Positions 1-10,013 of a stretch of 64,000 bases of DNA are shown here, piece after piece. A program made the position numbers and the translations under genes. Numbering within the stretch: position 1 is the stretch's first letter; each line of letters begins with the position of its first letter. The notes beneath the pieces are model-generated. The model saw only the letters and a program-made list of their open reading frames with translations. It had not been told where the DNA came from and made no database searches. Source of the DNA: DASQZK01 sp963763215. GTDB taxonomy: Bacteria > Bacteroidota > Bacteroidia > Bacteroidales > GCA-2748055. The DNA is taken from positions 186,001 through 250,000 of the forward strand of contig CAVXNX010000017.1 of assembly GCA_963763215.1 (NCBI GenBank). The letters are read 5' to 3'.

Positions 1-210
1 ATAGATTCCGGCTATGATCCCAAAAGCGATGAAAAGCACGGACAACGGTAAGAGCAACCTGGCAATGGAATGCCAGTTAAACTGCTTTTCAAAAAGATGA
101 TTGAACTGCGGTAATAGCAGTTCAGTCAGGACAAGCGCCAGAATTGCTGCCAGAATTGATGTCAAAACGGATTCCGTCAATACATGGATCAGTATCCACT
201 TCCGGCTGCA
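1..210 (-). pseudogene. Fragment of FtsX/MacB-type ABC permease (incomplete at window edge)
   Basis: The minus strand reads without a stop from the DUF362 stop codon to the left edge. It gives a hydrophobic stretch beginning CSRKWILIHVLTESVLTSIL, with a later segment LVLTELLLPQFNHLF. This resembles the internal part of FtsX-domain permeases of macrolide-exporter type (motif TESxL followed by a membrane helix and LLLPxFN). No start codon fits an N-terminus: the fragment directly abuts the TGA of the upstream gene in the same frame. It is either a gene remnant, a gene broken by an assembly join, or a fragment whose upstream part is lost. Family assignment is by pattern only. Confidence 0.5.
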
Positions 211-1758
211 TCAATCCTTCCCCACCCTCCGGTAAACCAGCTCAATTCCCGCACCGGTACCCAGGTTTCGCGAATATTGCTTGTCGGCCGGGTTATTCCA
301 GTGTTCCGTGACCCCGAGGCTGGTCAGCCGCGTGCCGTCACGTTCAGGATCATACACAGTTCCCGAGGGGGGATCAGCCGCCAGAGCACTTTCCTCCAGG
401 TAATAATCGCTGTACATCAGGTCCGGGGCATCCGGCCATTCCGCCAGGACGAAATCCAGAACAACGGCGTCGATCGCAACGCCGTCCTGAGAGGCGAAAA
501 GACTGCAGGGCCAGTCGCCGTTGAAGGGGGTCAGTGACCATTTGAAGGCGGGAACACGGTCGACGAACTTGTTGCTGTAAATGCCGTCGATCAGAAACAG
601 CATGGTCTTGCCGCCCAGGTCTTTATGCCCCAGGTAATCGGAAAAGACGGAATAGGTGCGCAATCCCTCCCTGTTCTGACTGAAGCCAGCTGAATGCGCA
701 TTCTTATGCCAGTCGTCCTCGATGCTGGTGCAGCCGAAAAAATTCTTGGCGCACAGGGTTACGCCCTGGCTGACATGACCTTTCATCAAAGCCAAATCAA
801 TGATATAGTCGGCCCCAACCATGCATGAAGCGAGTCCGGTGGCCACCTTCCCGTTATCGACGGAATAGGGAATGGCATCTGCCACAAATGTTGCCCTTTG
901 GCGTCCGTCGCCGCCGTTATGATCGACGTACTTCACATCCGGGAACGCCGCATGGCATTTGTCATAAATATTGTCCGTCAAAAAGCGGCTCGGATCGGTC
1001 ACCGTGATATCCTGCTGTCGGATTCCGGCCGTGTCCACCAGGCTTTTCAACAGGGAAAGGATCAGCTGTGGGTTGGCATTGATTTCATTCGTGTTTTCGT
1101 GGGAATGCGTATTGTTCAGGTTAACCTTGATAGCGATCTTCTCCCCCGGGATGTAGCCGGCATCAAGGTTTCTCGTTTTCCGGTTGAAAAAGCGGAAGAG
1201 AGCGTCCCACGATTGGCCTTCATCCCGGATGCCGGTCAGGGTAAAAAGGGTTTGGGAGAAGAGCCGGTCTGTCCCGGGCTGGTCATTGAAGCGGTCTTCC
1301 CACCAAAACCCGGTCTTCCCGTCCCATGTGGCGATACCCGGATTGTGACCCCAGGCCACGCGCCCCGGATGCATCCCCCCGGCAACGCCTAGAGGCATAT
1401 TGGGTTTATACCAGATGGTGAGACCGGAAGCTTTCGTCGGTTTCGCGTTCTGAGCCAGAAAAACGGAACCGGCAATGATGCCCAGGAAGATAAAAACGAC
1501 GGCGCCGGCACGGTTTGCCATCCGCAGCCGTCTTTTCGCGTTCCTGAAAGCCACTGCTGCCCCGGTGAGGGAGAGGATCCAGACGACGAATCCCGACATC
1601 ACCGGCGCTGCCACCTGCATACACGGGTAAGTGGCCCGGGCCGGTTTGGGAATGACCCGTATCAGGAACCAGAGTGTCGCCAGAAGGGAAATGACAATAT
1701 AGATGAGCTTCACCGGAATCCGCTTATCTTTGTGAAGCGCACAAAGCGGTTGATCCAT
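211..1758 (-). CDS. DUF362 domain membrane protein
   Basis: A 515-residue protein. Two or three N-terminal membrane helices (about residues 15-35, 48-68 and 83-103) precede a large domain with the DUF362 pattern: a lysine-valine-asparagine-leucine segment (IAIKVNLNN near residue 208), a VTDPSRF segment, an ADYIIDLALMKGH segment and a C-terminal DxVxxDF segment. DUF362 proteins often accompany iron-sulfur proteins, but their reaction is not established, so no function is given. The start is doubtful. An ATG at 1793, preceded by twelve adenines on the coding strand, opens a reading frame (MNQDERLRKLPEWINRF) that would join the protein just before IPVKLIYIVIS if one base is missing near 1725, and that N-terminus looks more natural. 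Confidence 0.8.
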   Translation of the reverse strand: MDQPLCALHKDKRIPVKLIYIVISLLATLWFLIRVIPKPARATYPCMQVAAPVMSGFVVWILSLTGAAVAFRNAKRRLRMANRAGAVVFIFLGIIAGSVFLAQNAKPTKASGLTIWYKPNMPLGVAGGMHPGRVAWGHNPGIATWDGKTGFWWEDRFNDQPGTDRLFSQTLFTLTGIRDEGQSWDALFRFFNRKTRNLDAGYIPGEKIAIKVNLNNTHSHENTNEINANPQLILSLLKSLVDTAGIRQQDITVTDPSRFLTDNIYDKCHAAFPDVKYVDHNGGDGRQRATFVADAIPYSVDNGKVATGLASCMVGADYIIDLALMKGHVSQGVTLCAKNFFGCTSIEDDWHKNAHSAGFSQNREGLRTYSVFSDYLGHKDLGGKTMLFLIDGIYSNKFVDRVPAFKWSLTPFNGDWPCSLFASQDGVAIDAVVLDFVLAEWPDAPDLMYSDYYLEESALAADPPSGTVYDPERDGTRLTSLGVTEHWNNPADKQYSRNLGTGAGIELVYRRVGKD

Positions 1759-1975
1759 TCAGGGAGTTTACGGAGTCTTTCGTCCTGGTTCATTTTTTTT
1801 TTTTTAGTCGTTTGAGTGGTATTTTCCCGCAATCCGCCAGAAAACCGATATTCAGGGTTAACGTTGAGTGTATGCAGCGTGCGGGAGTTCGTGGCCACTT
1901 TACTATCCATCGTTACTGTCCTTTTCAGCGGGCCCAGAACTTGCAAATTGCTCTGAATCCTGTATGAAGTATACC

Positions 1976-3277
1976 CTATGTTTCACAGTTATTTTTTTTT
2001 CTAATCGCATAACCTACAAATTGACCTTTAGCTGTTAATTGAATAGATTTTCGTCTGTTGTCGGTATCGTCCTTTGAAGTTGTTACAAGTCCAACAGTTT
2101 CTAGATCTTTAACATGGGGTCTCATTGCTGGAATACTATTGAATCCGAATTTCTCAAAATCACTTGGGGAAAAGCTACTACCTTTACTAAATATTTCTTT
2201 AAAGAGCTTGATTGCACGTGGTCTTAATTGTGAAATTACTGCGTCATAATAATCATCAGATAGCCTTGTAACCCATTCTAAAAACATATTCTCTTTTTCA
2301 TCATCGGATTTTGGTGTAGTACTGTCATCAAAAATTCTCATACAGTATTCATTTGCATAGCTTAATGTGTTACGAATGTTCTGTGAAAGTACATCAAACA
2401 AGAAGGAAAAAGAATCAGCATTGATAGGAATATAATAATCACTATTTGTTTTATAATAATTAATTCGGCTTTCAAAAATTTCTTTAGCAAACTCCTGATT
2501 AATCCCAAAGATTTCAATTGGGTCATGCAAAAGACCTTCGAGTCTTGGAGAGGCTGCAATGCTTTTAACAATCCCAAGAGCACCACAAAGAACCCATCTT
2601 ATTCCAGAAAAATTAAATAATGTGTCACGTAATTGTTCTAAAGCTTTTCGAGCGTTATCAGAGGTTTCTAATATTTCCAAATTATCTATAATGCAAACAA
2701 CACCACCATTATAACCATTAGGGAAAATTTCTTCTAACCAATTTCTGACGGTGTTTCTAAAACCACTCCTTTCAAAACCAAGCGAAGTATTTGTTTCAGT
2801 ATTCTTCCCCAGTCCAACTGGCCCCAAAGTCGCTTGAAACGTTGATTTATATGGAGAGTTTAACCAGCTGTTTATTTCCCTTGAGTTATCAGGTATCGGT
2901 AATCCTAAGTTTTGTAGTTCCTCTGCTCTTCTTATTAGTGTTTGAGAAACTTCTATAAGAACTTCATCCATAAAATCTTCTGGGTTTTTATCTGAACTAA
3001 GTTGAAAAGTGCGAATGCATGGAATGTATAATGTATCAACCTTCTGATTAAAAAAATTTTCATAGCAATCAAACATTGAAACATTTACTAGGCTCGTTTT
3101 GCCAACGCCATTTAATCCTTCAACTGTAACCAAAGAAGGAGGATTGAATACTCGTGTTAAAATTCTTTTTATTTCACTTTTACGACCAACTAAAAGTTGC
3201 TTACCTTCTTGATCTGGTTGTAATGGTGTTGTTTTAAATGGATTATCAGAAAAATTCCATGCTTTATAAATATTCAT
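1976..3277 (-). CDS. AAA ATPase with C-terminal winged-helix domain, AT-rich singleton
   Basis: A 433-residue P-loop ATPase. Walker A is GLNGVGKT (residues 54-61), Walker B is VVCIIDNLE (about 193-201), and IRWVLCGALG (226-235) could be the sensor region. The N-terminus WNFSDNPF plus LLVGRKSEI resembles ORC/Cdc6- and ExeA-like AAA proteins. The last 80 residues resemble a MarR-type winged helix (SPSDFEKFGF, LETVGLVTT, DNRRKSIQLTAKG). The order AAA then winged helix matches ORC/Cdc6, but a bacterial role cannot be stated. Sample counts give 22% GC (2401-2460) and 35% (2701-2760), against 53% at 961-1020, which points to horizontal acquisition. It stands alone, with no toxin, nuclease or phage gene beside it, and has no frame defect. 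Confidence 0.8.
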   Translation of the reverse strand: MNIYKAWNFSDNPFKTTPLQPDQEGKQLLVGRKSEIKRILTRVFNPPSLVTVEGLNGVGKTSLVNVSMFDCYENFFNQKVDTLYIPCIRTFQLSSDKNPEDFMDEVLIEVSQTLIRRAEELQNLGLPIPDNSREINSWLNSPYKSTFQATLGPVGLGKNTETNTSLGFERSGFRNTVRNWLEEIFPNGYNGGVVCIIDNLEILETSDNARKALEQLRDTLFNFSGIRWVLCGALGIVKSIAASPRLEGLLHDPIEIFGINQEFAKEIFESRINYYKTNSDYYIPINADSFSFLFDVLSQNIRNTLSYANEYCMRIFDDSTTPKSDDEKENMFLEWVTRLSDDYYDAVISQLRPRAIKLFKEIFSKGSSFSPSDFEKFGFNSIPAMRPHVKDLETVGLVTTSKDDTDNRRKSIQLTAKGQFVGYAIRKKNNCET

Positions 3278-3493
3278 ATCTTAAATTTTGTAGTTACTTA
3301 TTTCTATAATTGTGCACAACAGCGAATGTACAGATTTTTTTTGAATAGGTAGAGAAAATCGGGATGGGAAAAAAACATCCGCCGATTCATTCTTCATGAG
3401 AAGAGATTGACGGAGTGAATCTTCGTATGAAAATCAGTGGAGCAGTGCCCATAATCCTGTGGAGATGCATTTCAAACTGCCGGCAAAGCGTGA

Positions 3494-4464
3494 TCACTTA
3501 CGGAGAAGCACGTAATTTTTAAATTCGCCCAGCCTGGTTCCGCCGAGGATATTTTTCTCCACCCATGAAACCATCCGGTATTTTGTCCGGTCATGTTTGT
3601 TCTTCAGCGCATTGATGCTGCGGGAAGGTCCTGTATACCGCAGCTGGTCGTTCCAGTTGAAACCGGCGATCCATTCCTTCATCACCGCAGGATGGGTGCC
3701 GTGAAGCTGGGAAGTTTTGAAAGATTTCCGTAGTCATAAAGCTGTGAATACATATGTTTGCGGTCGAGCTCCATCACCGATGCCTTTCCGCGGTGATTGA
3801 TGCTGAAGGCCTTGATCTTGTTCTGCATCAGCCGCGGCGGTCTCACCCATCCGTAATGGTAGATCCAGGCATCCACGGGTGCCACCTTCAGCTTAAAGGT
3901 ATTTTCCTGCTGTCGGTAATGCAAACCGTCGAAACCGGGAATTCTCCGGAACGACTGCGCCGATTCCCAGGAATGGATTTCAGGGTCGTTCCGGATGATC
4001 CGGATCTCATGCCGGTACCAGCAATGCCCGTCCTGGTAATGCTCGTAATCGCCCCAGAAATGCCGGTAATTGAACAGCAAACCTTCCACTTCCCTGTCGT
4101 CCTTGAGTTCTTCGCATCGTTTCTGAATCACCGGCAGGTATTTTTCATGGACCACTTCATCCGATTGAAGGTAAAAGAGCCAGTCGCCTGTGCAATGGCT
4201 TTTGGCGATATCGGTCTGATGGGCATGCTCCATGCCCCGCGGGTATTTCTCAATATCCCATACCGTATCGATGATGCGGATCTTTTTACTGCCGATGCTT
4301 TCAATTTCTTCCCGCGTCCGGTCATCTTCATCACTGTCGCCCAGTGCCACCACGAATTCATCCACGATGGGAAGGATGGACATGACAGCCTGTTTCATGG
4401 GATAATATAACTTCAGGGCGTTCTTACCCATCGAAAAACCGCTGATTTTCACTTTCCCGCTCAT
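3494..4464 (-). CDS. Family 2-type glycosyltransferase (one frame change)
   Basis: The protein begins KVKISGFSMGKNALKLYYP and contains AVMSILPIVDEFVVALGDSDEDDRT, the nucleotide-sugar binding strand of GT-A transferases. GDWLFYLQSDEVVHEKY carries the likely metal-binding acidic motif. The frame changes near 3700: one reading ends SFTAPILR, while a one-base shift gives SFxGTHPAVMKEWIAGFNW and continues to 3494, ending in basic residues. The joined protein is about 322 residues. It lies 3 bases downstream of the exporter gene ending at 4468, so the two are probably co-transcribed and may serve envelope glycan assembly. The sugar and acceptor are unknown. No membrane helix is seen. Confidence 0.78.
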
Positions 4465-4467
4465 GCG

Positions 4468-6294
4468 CTAATACATCTGCATCTTATGTAATTTCTTGTA
4501 GGTTCCCCCGCTGATCTCGAGGAGTTCCTCATGCCGGCCCACTTCGACGATCCGTCCGCCGTCGAGGACGATGATCAGATCGGCATGCTTAACCGTTGAG
4601 AGACGGTGGGCAATGACGATGGATGTACTGTTCCTCATCAGTTTGATGATGGCATCCTGAACAAGCCTTTCCGATTCGGTATCGAGCGAAGAGGTGGCTT
4701 CATCGAGGATCAGGATGGGCGGATTTTTCAGTACGGCCCTGGCGATGCTGATGCGCTGCCTCTGGCCGCCCGAAAGTTTTCCTCCGCCTTCCCCGATATT
4801 GGTGTAATACCCGTTGGGCGTTTCGCTGATGAAATCATGGGCATTGGCCACCTTTGCGGCGGCAATCACGTCCTCTTCGCTGGCATGATCCATGCCAAAG
4901 GCGATATTGTTGAAGAAGGTATCATTGAAGAGTATGGACTGCTGGCTGACGATCCCCATCATCGCCCTCAGATCCGAGAGCTGGTAATCTTTGACATTGA
5001 TCCCGTCGATCAGGATATCTCCTTTCAGGACGTCGATGAACCGTGGCAGAAGATCGACCAGGGTCGATTTACCCGACCCCGAACGCCCCACCAGGGCGAT
5101 CGATCTGCCCTTTGCGAATGGTCAGGTTGATGTTGTCGAGGACGATATCCTTATCGTATTTGAACGAAACATTCCGGTATTCGATGGATTCGGTGAAACT
5201 CCTTTTTGAGCGACGGGGTTTTTCCGTTCCCTGATCTTGATGTCGGCATCCAGCACCTCATCGATCCGGTCGGCCGAAGCCAGCCCTTTCAGAATATTGT
5301 AATAGGCAGTGGTGACATTTTTGGAAGGGTTGATGATCTGGGAGAAAATGGCGAGGTACGTGATCAGGATCGCCGGGGTCATCTGTCCTCTCCCCTCCAG
5401 GACCAGGGTTCCGCCGTACCACAGAACGATGACCAGGACCGAAACCCCGAGAAATTCACTGAAAGGGCTGGCCAGCTGCTGGCGGCGGAACACTTTCATC
5501 AGGATGGATGTGTAAAGATTATTGGTGCTCTCGAACCTCGACTGCATCTTCGCTTCGGCATTGAACGCCTTGATGATCCTCAGCCCGCCGAGGGTTTCTT
5601 CGACGATGGACATGATGAGGCCGAGCTTGCGCTGGCCATGGAATGAAGTGGAGCGCAGTGTCTTTCCGATCCGCCCGATGATCAGCCCGCTGACGGGCAG
5701 AAGGACCAGAACAAAGAGCGACAGCCTGGCGCTCATCGATGAACAGGGCGATGAGAAAGGCAATGATCAGGATGGGATCCCTGAAAAGCATTTCCAGTGA
5801 ACGCACCACGGAAACTTCAATTTCCTGGACATCCTGTGACATCCTGGCCATGATGTCCCCTTTCCGTTCCTCCGAAAAATAACCCAGCGGGAGATCGATG
5901 ATCTTGCTGTACATCTGGTTCCGGATATCTTTCACGACGCCCGTCCTCAGAGGCACCATGTAAAATTTCGAGAGATACAGGAACACATTCTTGAAAAACG
6001 TCATCCCGATCACCATACTCCCGACGATGATCAAGGGCATAGACCTTGCCCTGGTTGATGATGATCTCACTGAGCATGTAATTGAAGTTATGCGTCAGCG
6101 ATTCGGCAGAGAAGCTGAACGGGACCTGATCGGTGACCAGTTCCGTTTTCCCGAAAAGGATGTTCAGAAACGGGGCAATCAGGGCAAGGCTGAAAACCGA
6201 AAAAAGCGCCGTCAGGAACATGAAGGAGATACTCAGTTACAGCCAGCCATTTATAGGGAAGGATATATCTGAATATGCGAAAGAAATTTTTCAT
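4468..6294 (-). CDS. MsbA-like ABC exporter, permease-ATPase fusion (several frame changes)
   Basis: Pieces in three frames assemble to one protein of about 608 residues, the usual length of an MsbA/LmrA half-transporter. The N-terminus MKNFFRIFRYILPYKW is followed by six membrane helices. Coupling-helix sequence is seen (LPLGYFSEERKGDIMARMSQDVQEIE, and RSTSFHGQRKLGLIMSIVEETLGGLRIIKAFNAE). The ATPase has Walker A GRSGSGKST, Q-loop VSQQSILF, signature LSGGQRQR, Walker B ILILDEATSSLD and the switch H in IAHRLS. The reading frame changes near 6230, 6040, 5740 and 5110-5190. All conserved blocks survive, so sequence errors are likelier than decay. The substrate is probably a lipid or lipid-linked glycan, given the glycosyltransferase next to it, but this is inference. 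Confidence 0.85.
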
Positions 6295-6341
6295 TAACCA
6301 AGCTTTTCCGGTTCAAACTAAAGAAAATTCATGAACAATAC

Positions 6342-7654
6342 CTAAACACCAGTGTAATTTTTTGGTGAAATGCTCCTCAACTCCTTTTTCACGTCCTCAT
6401 CAATGTCCAGACTATCGATAAAATCAGCAATAGCCTGTTTGTCAATGAATTTATTTGTGCGGGTGAGCGCCTTGAGCGCTTCGTAGGGTTTTGGGAATCC
6501 TTCCCGGCGAAGGATGGTCTGGATAGCCTCGGCCACCACGGCCCAGTTTTTTTCCAGGTCATTTTCAATCTGTTCCACGTTAACGATCAACTTTCCGAGA
6601 CCTTTCAGAAGGGATTTCATGGCGATCACGGTATGGGCGACCGGAACGCCGACGTTCCTGAGGACGGTTGAATCCGTCAGGTCTCTCTGCAAGCCGTGAA
6701 ACGGGCAGTTTGGCCGACAGATAGCTAAATATCGCATTGGCAAATCCGAAGTTTCCCTCGGCATTTTCGAAATCAATGGGGTTGACTTTATGGGGCATCG
6801 TCGATGATCCGACTTCCCCATCGCGGATCTTCTGCCGGAAATATTCCATGGAGATGTAACTCCACATATCCCGGACAGATCGGTCAGGATCGTGTTGATC
6901 CTGGCCATGTTATCGAACAGGGCGGCCAGATTGTCGTAATGTTCAATCTGGGTGGTGGTTTGCGACCGTTTGCAGACCGAGGGTGTCATTCACAAACCGG
7001 TTTGAAAAACCGATCCAGTCTACTCCGGGATAAGCCACGTGATGGGCATTGAAATTCCCGGTGGCACCGCCGAATTTGGCCGGGAAAGTCAATCCGCGTA
7101 ATTGCTTGACCTGGATATCGAGCCGTTCCGTGAACACCCGGATCTCTTTCCCGAGCCGCGTTGGTGAAGCCGGCTGACCGTGCGTCCTGGCCAGCATCGG
7201 GATATCGGCCCACTGCCGTGAAAAATCGTCGAGGGTCGACAGAAGCCTGCCGGTGAGCGGAATATAGACATCGTTCATCGCCTCCTTGAGCGACAAGGGC
7301 GTGGCGGTATTGTTGATATCCTGGGAGGTCAGGCCAAAATGGATGAATTCTTTCCGTGAGGACAGGTCCAGGATCGTCGAATTTTTCTTTCAGGAAGTAT
7401 TCGACCGCTTTCACATCGTGGTTGGTGACCTGTTCGATTTCCTTGATGCGGCCGGCATCAGCGACGCTGAAGTCGAGGTAGATGTTCCGGAGACGTCCGG
7501 CATCTGAATCACTGATACCCTCCAGACCTTTCAGCCCGAGGCCACAGAGGGAGATGAAATATTCAATCTCAACAAGCACCCTGTACCTGATGAGGCCGTA
7601 CTCGGAAAAGTACGGTGACAAGTTCATCGGTTTTATCTCTGTACCTGCCGTCAA
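6342..7654 (-). CDS. purB: Adenylosuccinate lyase (several frame changes)
   Basis: Adenylosuccinate lyase cleaves SAICAR and adenylosuccinate in purine synthesis. Recognised blocks in order are the N-terminus NLSPYFSEYGLIRYRVLVEIEYF, the substrate-binding segment HFGLTSQDINNTA, MLARTHGQPASPTRLGKE (catalytic His-containing motif), and the fumarase/aspartase-superfamily signature GEVGSSTMPHKVNPIDFEN on the flexible loop. The protein needs joins near 7380, 6980, 6860 and 6700. A joined length near 440 residues fits the family. The start may be the later methionine before NLSPYF. It is divergently oriented to mqnA with about 170 bases between them. An essential enzyme with several independent frame breaks argues for consensus errors. 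Confidence 0.87.
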
Positions 7655-7825
7655 CAGGAGATATAGCGGTCAGATGGTTCAGATCCATATGTGGTTCAGA
7701 TTTGACGAACAAATTTAAGAGAAATTTTGCCAATAGTTAAATAAACAACTGATTTGTCTCTAAAACATTCTTTTTGTCGCCTTATTTTGAAACATAAATA
7801 TTTACTTTAGGCCAAAATTTTCTGA

Positions 7826-8590
7826 ATGAAAGAGCTCAGAGTTTCGGTCGTCAAATATACAAATTCGGTACCGTTTATTTATGGCCTTGAAAATCACCCG
7901 ATAAAACAATCCATCCGTCTCTCTCTTGACACACCTGCCGAATGTTACGAGAAGCTGATGCGTGACCGGGCCGACGTCGGCCTCGTGCCCGTCGTCATTC
8001 TCAACAAGCTGGATTATTCCAGTATCATCTCGCCCTACTGTATCGGGGCCCGGGGAAAGGTCCGTTCGGTCATCCTGGCCAGCACGGTCAGGCTGAAGGA
8101 TATCCGCAGGATCTATCTCGATTACCAGTCGAGGACATCGGTGAAGCTCGTTCGCGTTCTGGCAAGGAAATTCTGGCAGATTTCCCCCGAATTCATTCAG
8201 GCTTCGGAAGGCTTCGAAACGCGTCCTCTGGAGGAGGGTGAAGCGGCCGTGGTGATCGGCGACCGTGCCTTCGGCTTCTACGACCGGTCTTACCAGATCT
8301 TTGATCTCGGTGAGGAATGGTATCGTTATACGGGCAAGCCGTTCGTCTTTGCCTGCTGGGTTGCCAACAAACCGGTCGATCCCGGTTTTGAGTCGGTCTT
8401 TTCCGAGGCCCTGCACCACGGGCTGGAAAACCGGAGTCTGCTCGCCGGGCAGATGAATCAGGAAGCTGCATTTGAAAACGTCGATCTGCACGAGTATTTC
8501 TTTGAGAATATCAATTACAATTTCGGACCGGCCGATGAAGAGGGAATGAATTTATTCTTAAATTTAATGCGTATAATTCACAATCCGTAA
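7826..8590 (+). CDS. mqnA: Chorismate dehydratase (menaquinone, futalosine route)
   Basis: A 254-residue protein of the MqnA/MqnD periplasmic-binding-like fold. MqnA dehydrates chorismate to 3-[(1-carboxyvinyl)oxy]benzoate, the first step of the futalosine pathway. Typical blocks are RVSVVKYTNSVPFIYGLE at the start, the TPAECYEKLMRDRADVGLVPV segment, GKVRSVILAS, LDYQSRTSVKLVRVLA and the GDRAF segment near residue 155. Absence of an MqnD-type sequence pattern and the N-terminus favour MqnA. The reading frame is intact. It is followed after 3 bases by the NfeD-type protease gene, suggesting one transcript. An MqnP-like prenyltransferase lies about 19 kb away, supporting use of this pathway. Confidence 0.87.
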   Translation: MKELRVSVVKYTNSVPFIYGLENHPIKQSIRLSLDTPAECYEKLMRDRADVGLVPVVILNKLDYSSIISPYCIGARGKVRSVILASTVRLKDIRRIYLDYQSRTSVKLVRVLARKFWQISPEFIQASEGFETRPLEEGEAAVVIGDRAFGFYDRSYQIFDLGEEWYRYTGKPFVFACWVANKPVDPGFESVFSEALHHGLENRSLLAGQMNQEAAFENVDLHEYFFENINYNFGPADEEGMNLFLNLMRIIHNP

Positions 8591-8593
8591 ACA

Positions 8594-10009
8594 ATGTTCA
8601 AAGGCACTTTCCAAATCATGCGCACGATGATACTGCCCATTGTGCTGTTTTTCCTTTCTTCGGCAACGACCGGAGAGGGAGAGAAGAAAGTGCTGGTTTA
8701 CAAGTTCAACATCCACGAAGAGATTGCAGCGCCTGTTTGGCGGCTCACCCAGGAAGCCTTCCGGGAGGCGCGCGAAAAGAAGGCTGACGTGATCATCATC
8801 GACATGAACACCTACGGCGGACTGGTGGATATGGCCGATTCCATCCGGACACGGATCCTCAACAGCAGCATCCCGGTTTATGTTTTCATCGACGATAATG
8901 CCGCTTCGGCCGGCTCACTGATCTCCATCGCCTGTGACAGCATTTACATGAAGCCCGGCGCCAAAATCGGGGCGGCCACTGTTGTCAACCAGACGGGACA
9001 GGCCATGCCCGACAAGTACCAGTCGTACATGCGGGCCACCATGCGGGCCACGGCCGAAGCCCACGGAAAAGATACCATCATCAACCATGGCGACACGACC
9101 TACCGGTGGCACAGGAACCCAAAGATCGCCGAAGGGATGGTCGACCCGTCCATTTATATCCCCGGGGTTTCCGACAGCGGGAAGGTCATCACCTTCACTC
9201 CCGAAGAAGCTGTCCGCTACGGTTACTGCGAAGGCATCGTCAACTCCATCCCCGAAGCCCTGAAGAAAGCCGGCATTGAGAACTACGAGCTGGTTGAATA
9301 TTCGCCGACCGTTGTCGACAGCCTCATTCACTTCCTCCTGAATCCTATCGTACACGGCCTGCTGATCCTGATCATCATCGGGGGACTCTATTTTGAACTC
9401 CAGACACCGGGCATCGGCTTTCCCCTGGCCGCCTCCATCATGGCCGCCATCCTGTTCTTCGCCCCGCTCTACCTTGAAGGCCTGGCCCAGAACTGGGAAC
9501 TGATCATCTTCATCCTCGGTGTCGCTCTCCTGGCGGTCGAGATATTCGCCATACCGGGATTCGGCATTGCCGGGACCAGTGGCATCGTCCTTATCGTGGT
9601 CGGTCTGACCATGGCCATGGTCGACAATTTCGTCTTCAAAAGCGGCGATCTGCCGCTGATCCTCAACACGGTTCTCAGGTCGTTCAGCATCGTTATCGGC
9701 TCGCTCGTTCTGGCGGTGATCCTTTCGCTGTTTACCGCCCAAAAACTTTTTACTTCGGGCGTGTTCGCCAAACTGACCCTCAAGGATACCCAACGGAAGG
9801 AAGAAGGATTTCTCAGCGTTGAAGGCAAATTTGCCGGCCTGGTGGGAAGCGAAGGCATTGCCCACACCGTCCTCCGCCCCTCGGGAGTCGTGGAGATCAA
9901 CGGCGACTATTATGATGCCAGGGCGGAATTCGGTTTTGTTCCCCGGGGAACAAAAATCAAGGTGACCCGCTACGAATCCGGGCAGCTCGTCGTGGAAGAA
10001 CTTGCTTAA
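8594..10009 (+). CDS. NfeD-family membrane-bound serine protease (ClpP class)
   Basis: A 471-residue long-form NfeD protein. After a signal or anchor helix (about residues 10-24), the ClpP-class protease domain carries DMNTYGGLVDMADSIR and the nucleophile motif DNAASAGS, with Ser105. Lys141 in PDKYQS is the likely partner of the Ser-Lys dyad by analogy with archaeal 1510-N protease. Four or five membrane helices follow (about residues 248-385), then the OB-fold NfeD domain (GLVGSEGIAHTVLRPSGVVEINGDYYDARAE). Long NfeD proteins usually act with a stomatin/flotillin-type partner encoded next door, but none is seen here. The next gene overlaps or nearly abuts the 3' end. Confidence 0.88.
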   Translation: MFKGTFQIMRTMILPIVLFFLSSATTGEGEKKVLVYKFNIHEEIAAPVWRLTQEAFREAREKKADVIIIDMNTYGGLVDMADSIRTRILNSSIPVYVFIDDNAASAGSLISIACDSIYMKPGAKIGAATVVNQTGQAMPDKYQSYMRATMRATAEAHGKDTIINHGDTTYRWHRNPKIAEGMVDPSIYIPGVSDSGKVITFTPEEAVRYGYCEGIVNSIPEALKKAGIENYELVEYSPTVVDSLIHFLLNPIVHGLLILIIIGGLYFELQTPGIGFPLAASIMAAILFFAPLYLEGLAQNWELIIFILGVALLAVEIFAIPGFGIAGTSGIVLIVVGLTMAMVDNFVFKSGDLPLILNTVLRSFSIVIGSLVLAVILSLFTAQKLFTSGVFAKLTLKDTQRKEEGFLSVEGKFAGLVGSEGIAHTVLRPSGVVEINGDYYDARAEFGFVPRGTKIKVTRYESGQLVVEELA

Positions 10010-10013
10010 TCAT

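Noticed and set aside
1710..1946. Separate 78-residue minus-strand gene upstream of DUF362
   Set aside because: Its second half better explains a frame-shifted N-terminus of the DUF362 protein; the first half has no recognisable features.
8915..9865. 316-residue open frame on the minus strand opposite the NfeD gene
   Set aside because: It is the antisense of a clear NfeD protein, rich in Asp, Gly, Glu and His as expected for a shadow frame, with no family pattern.
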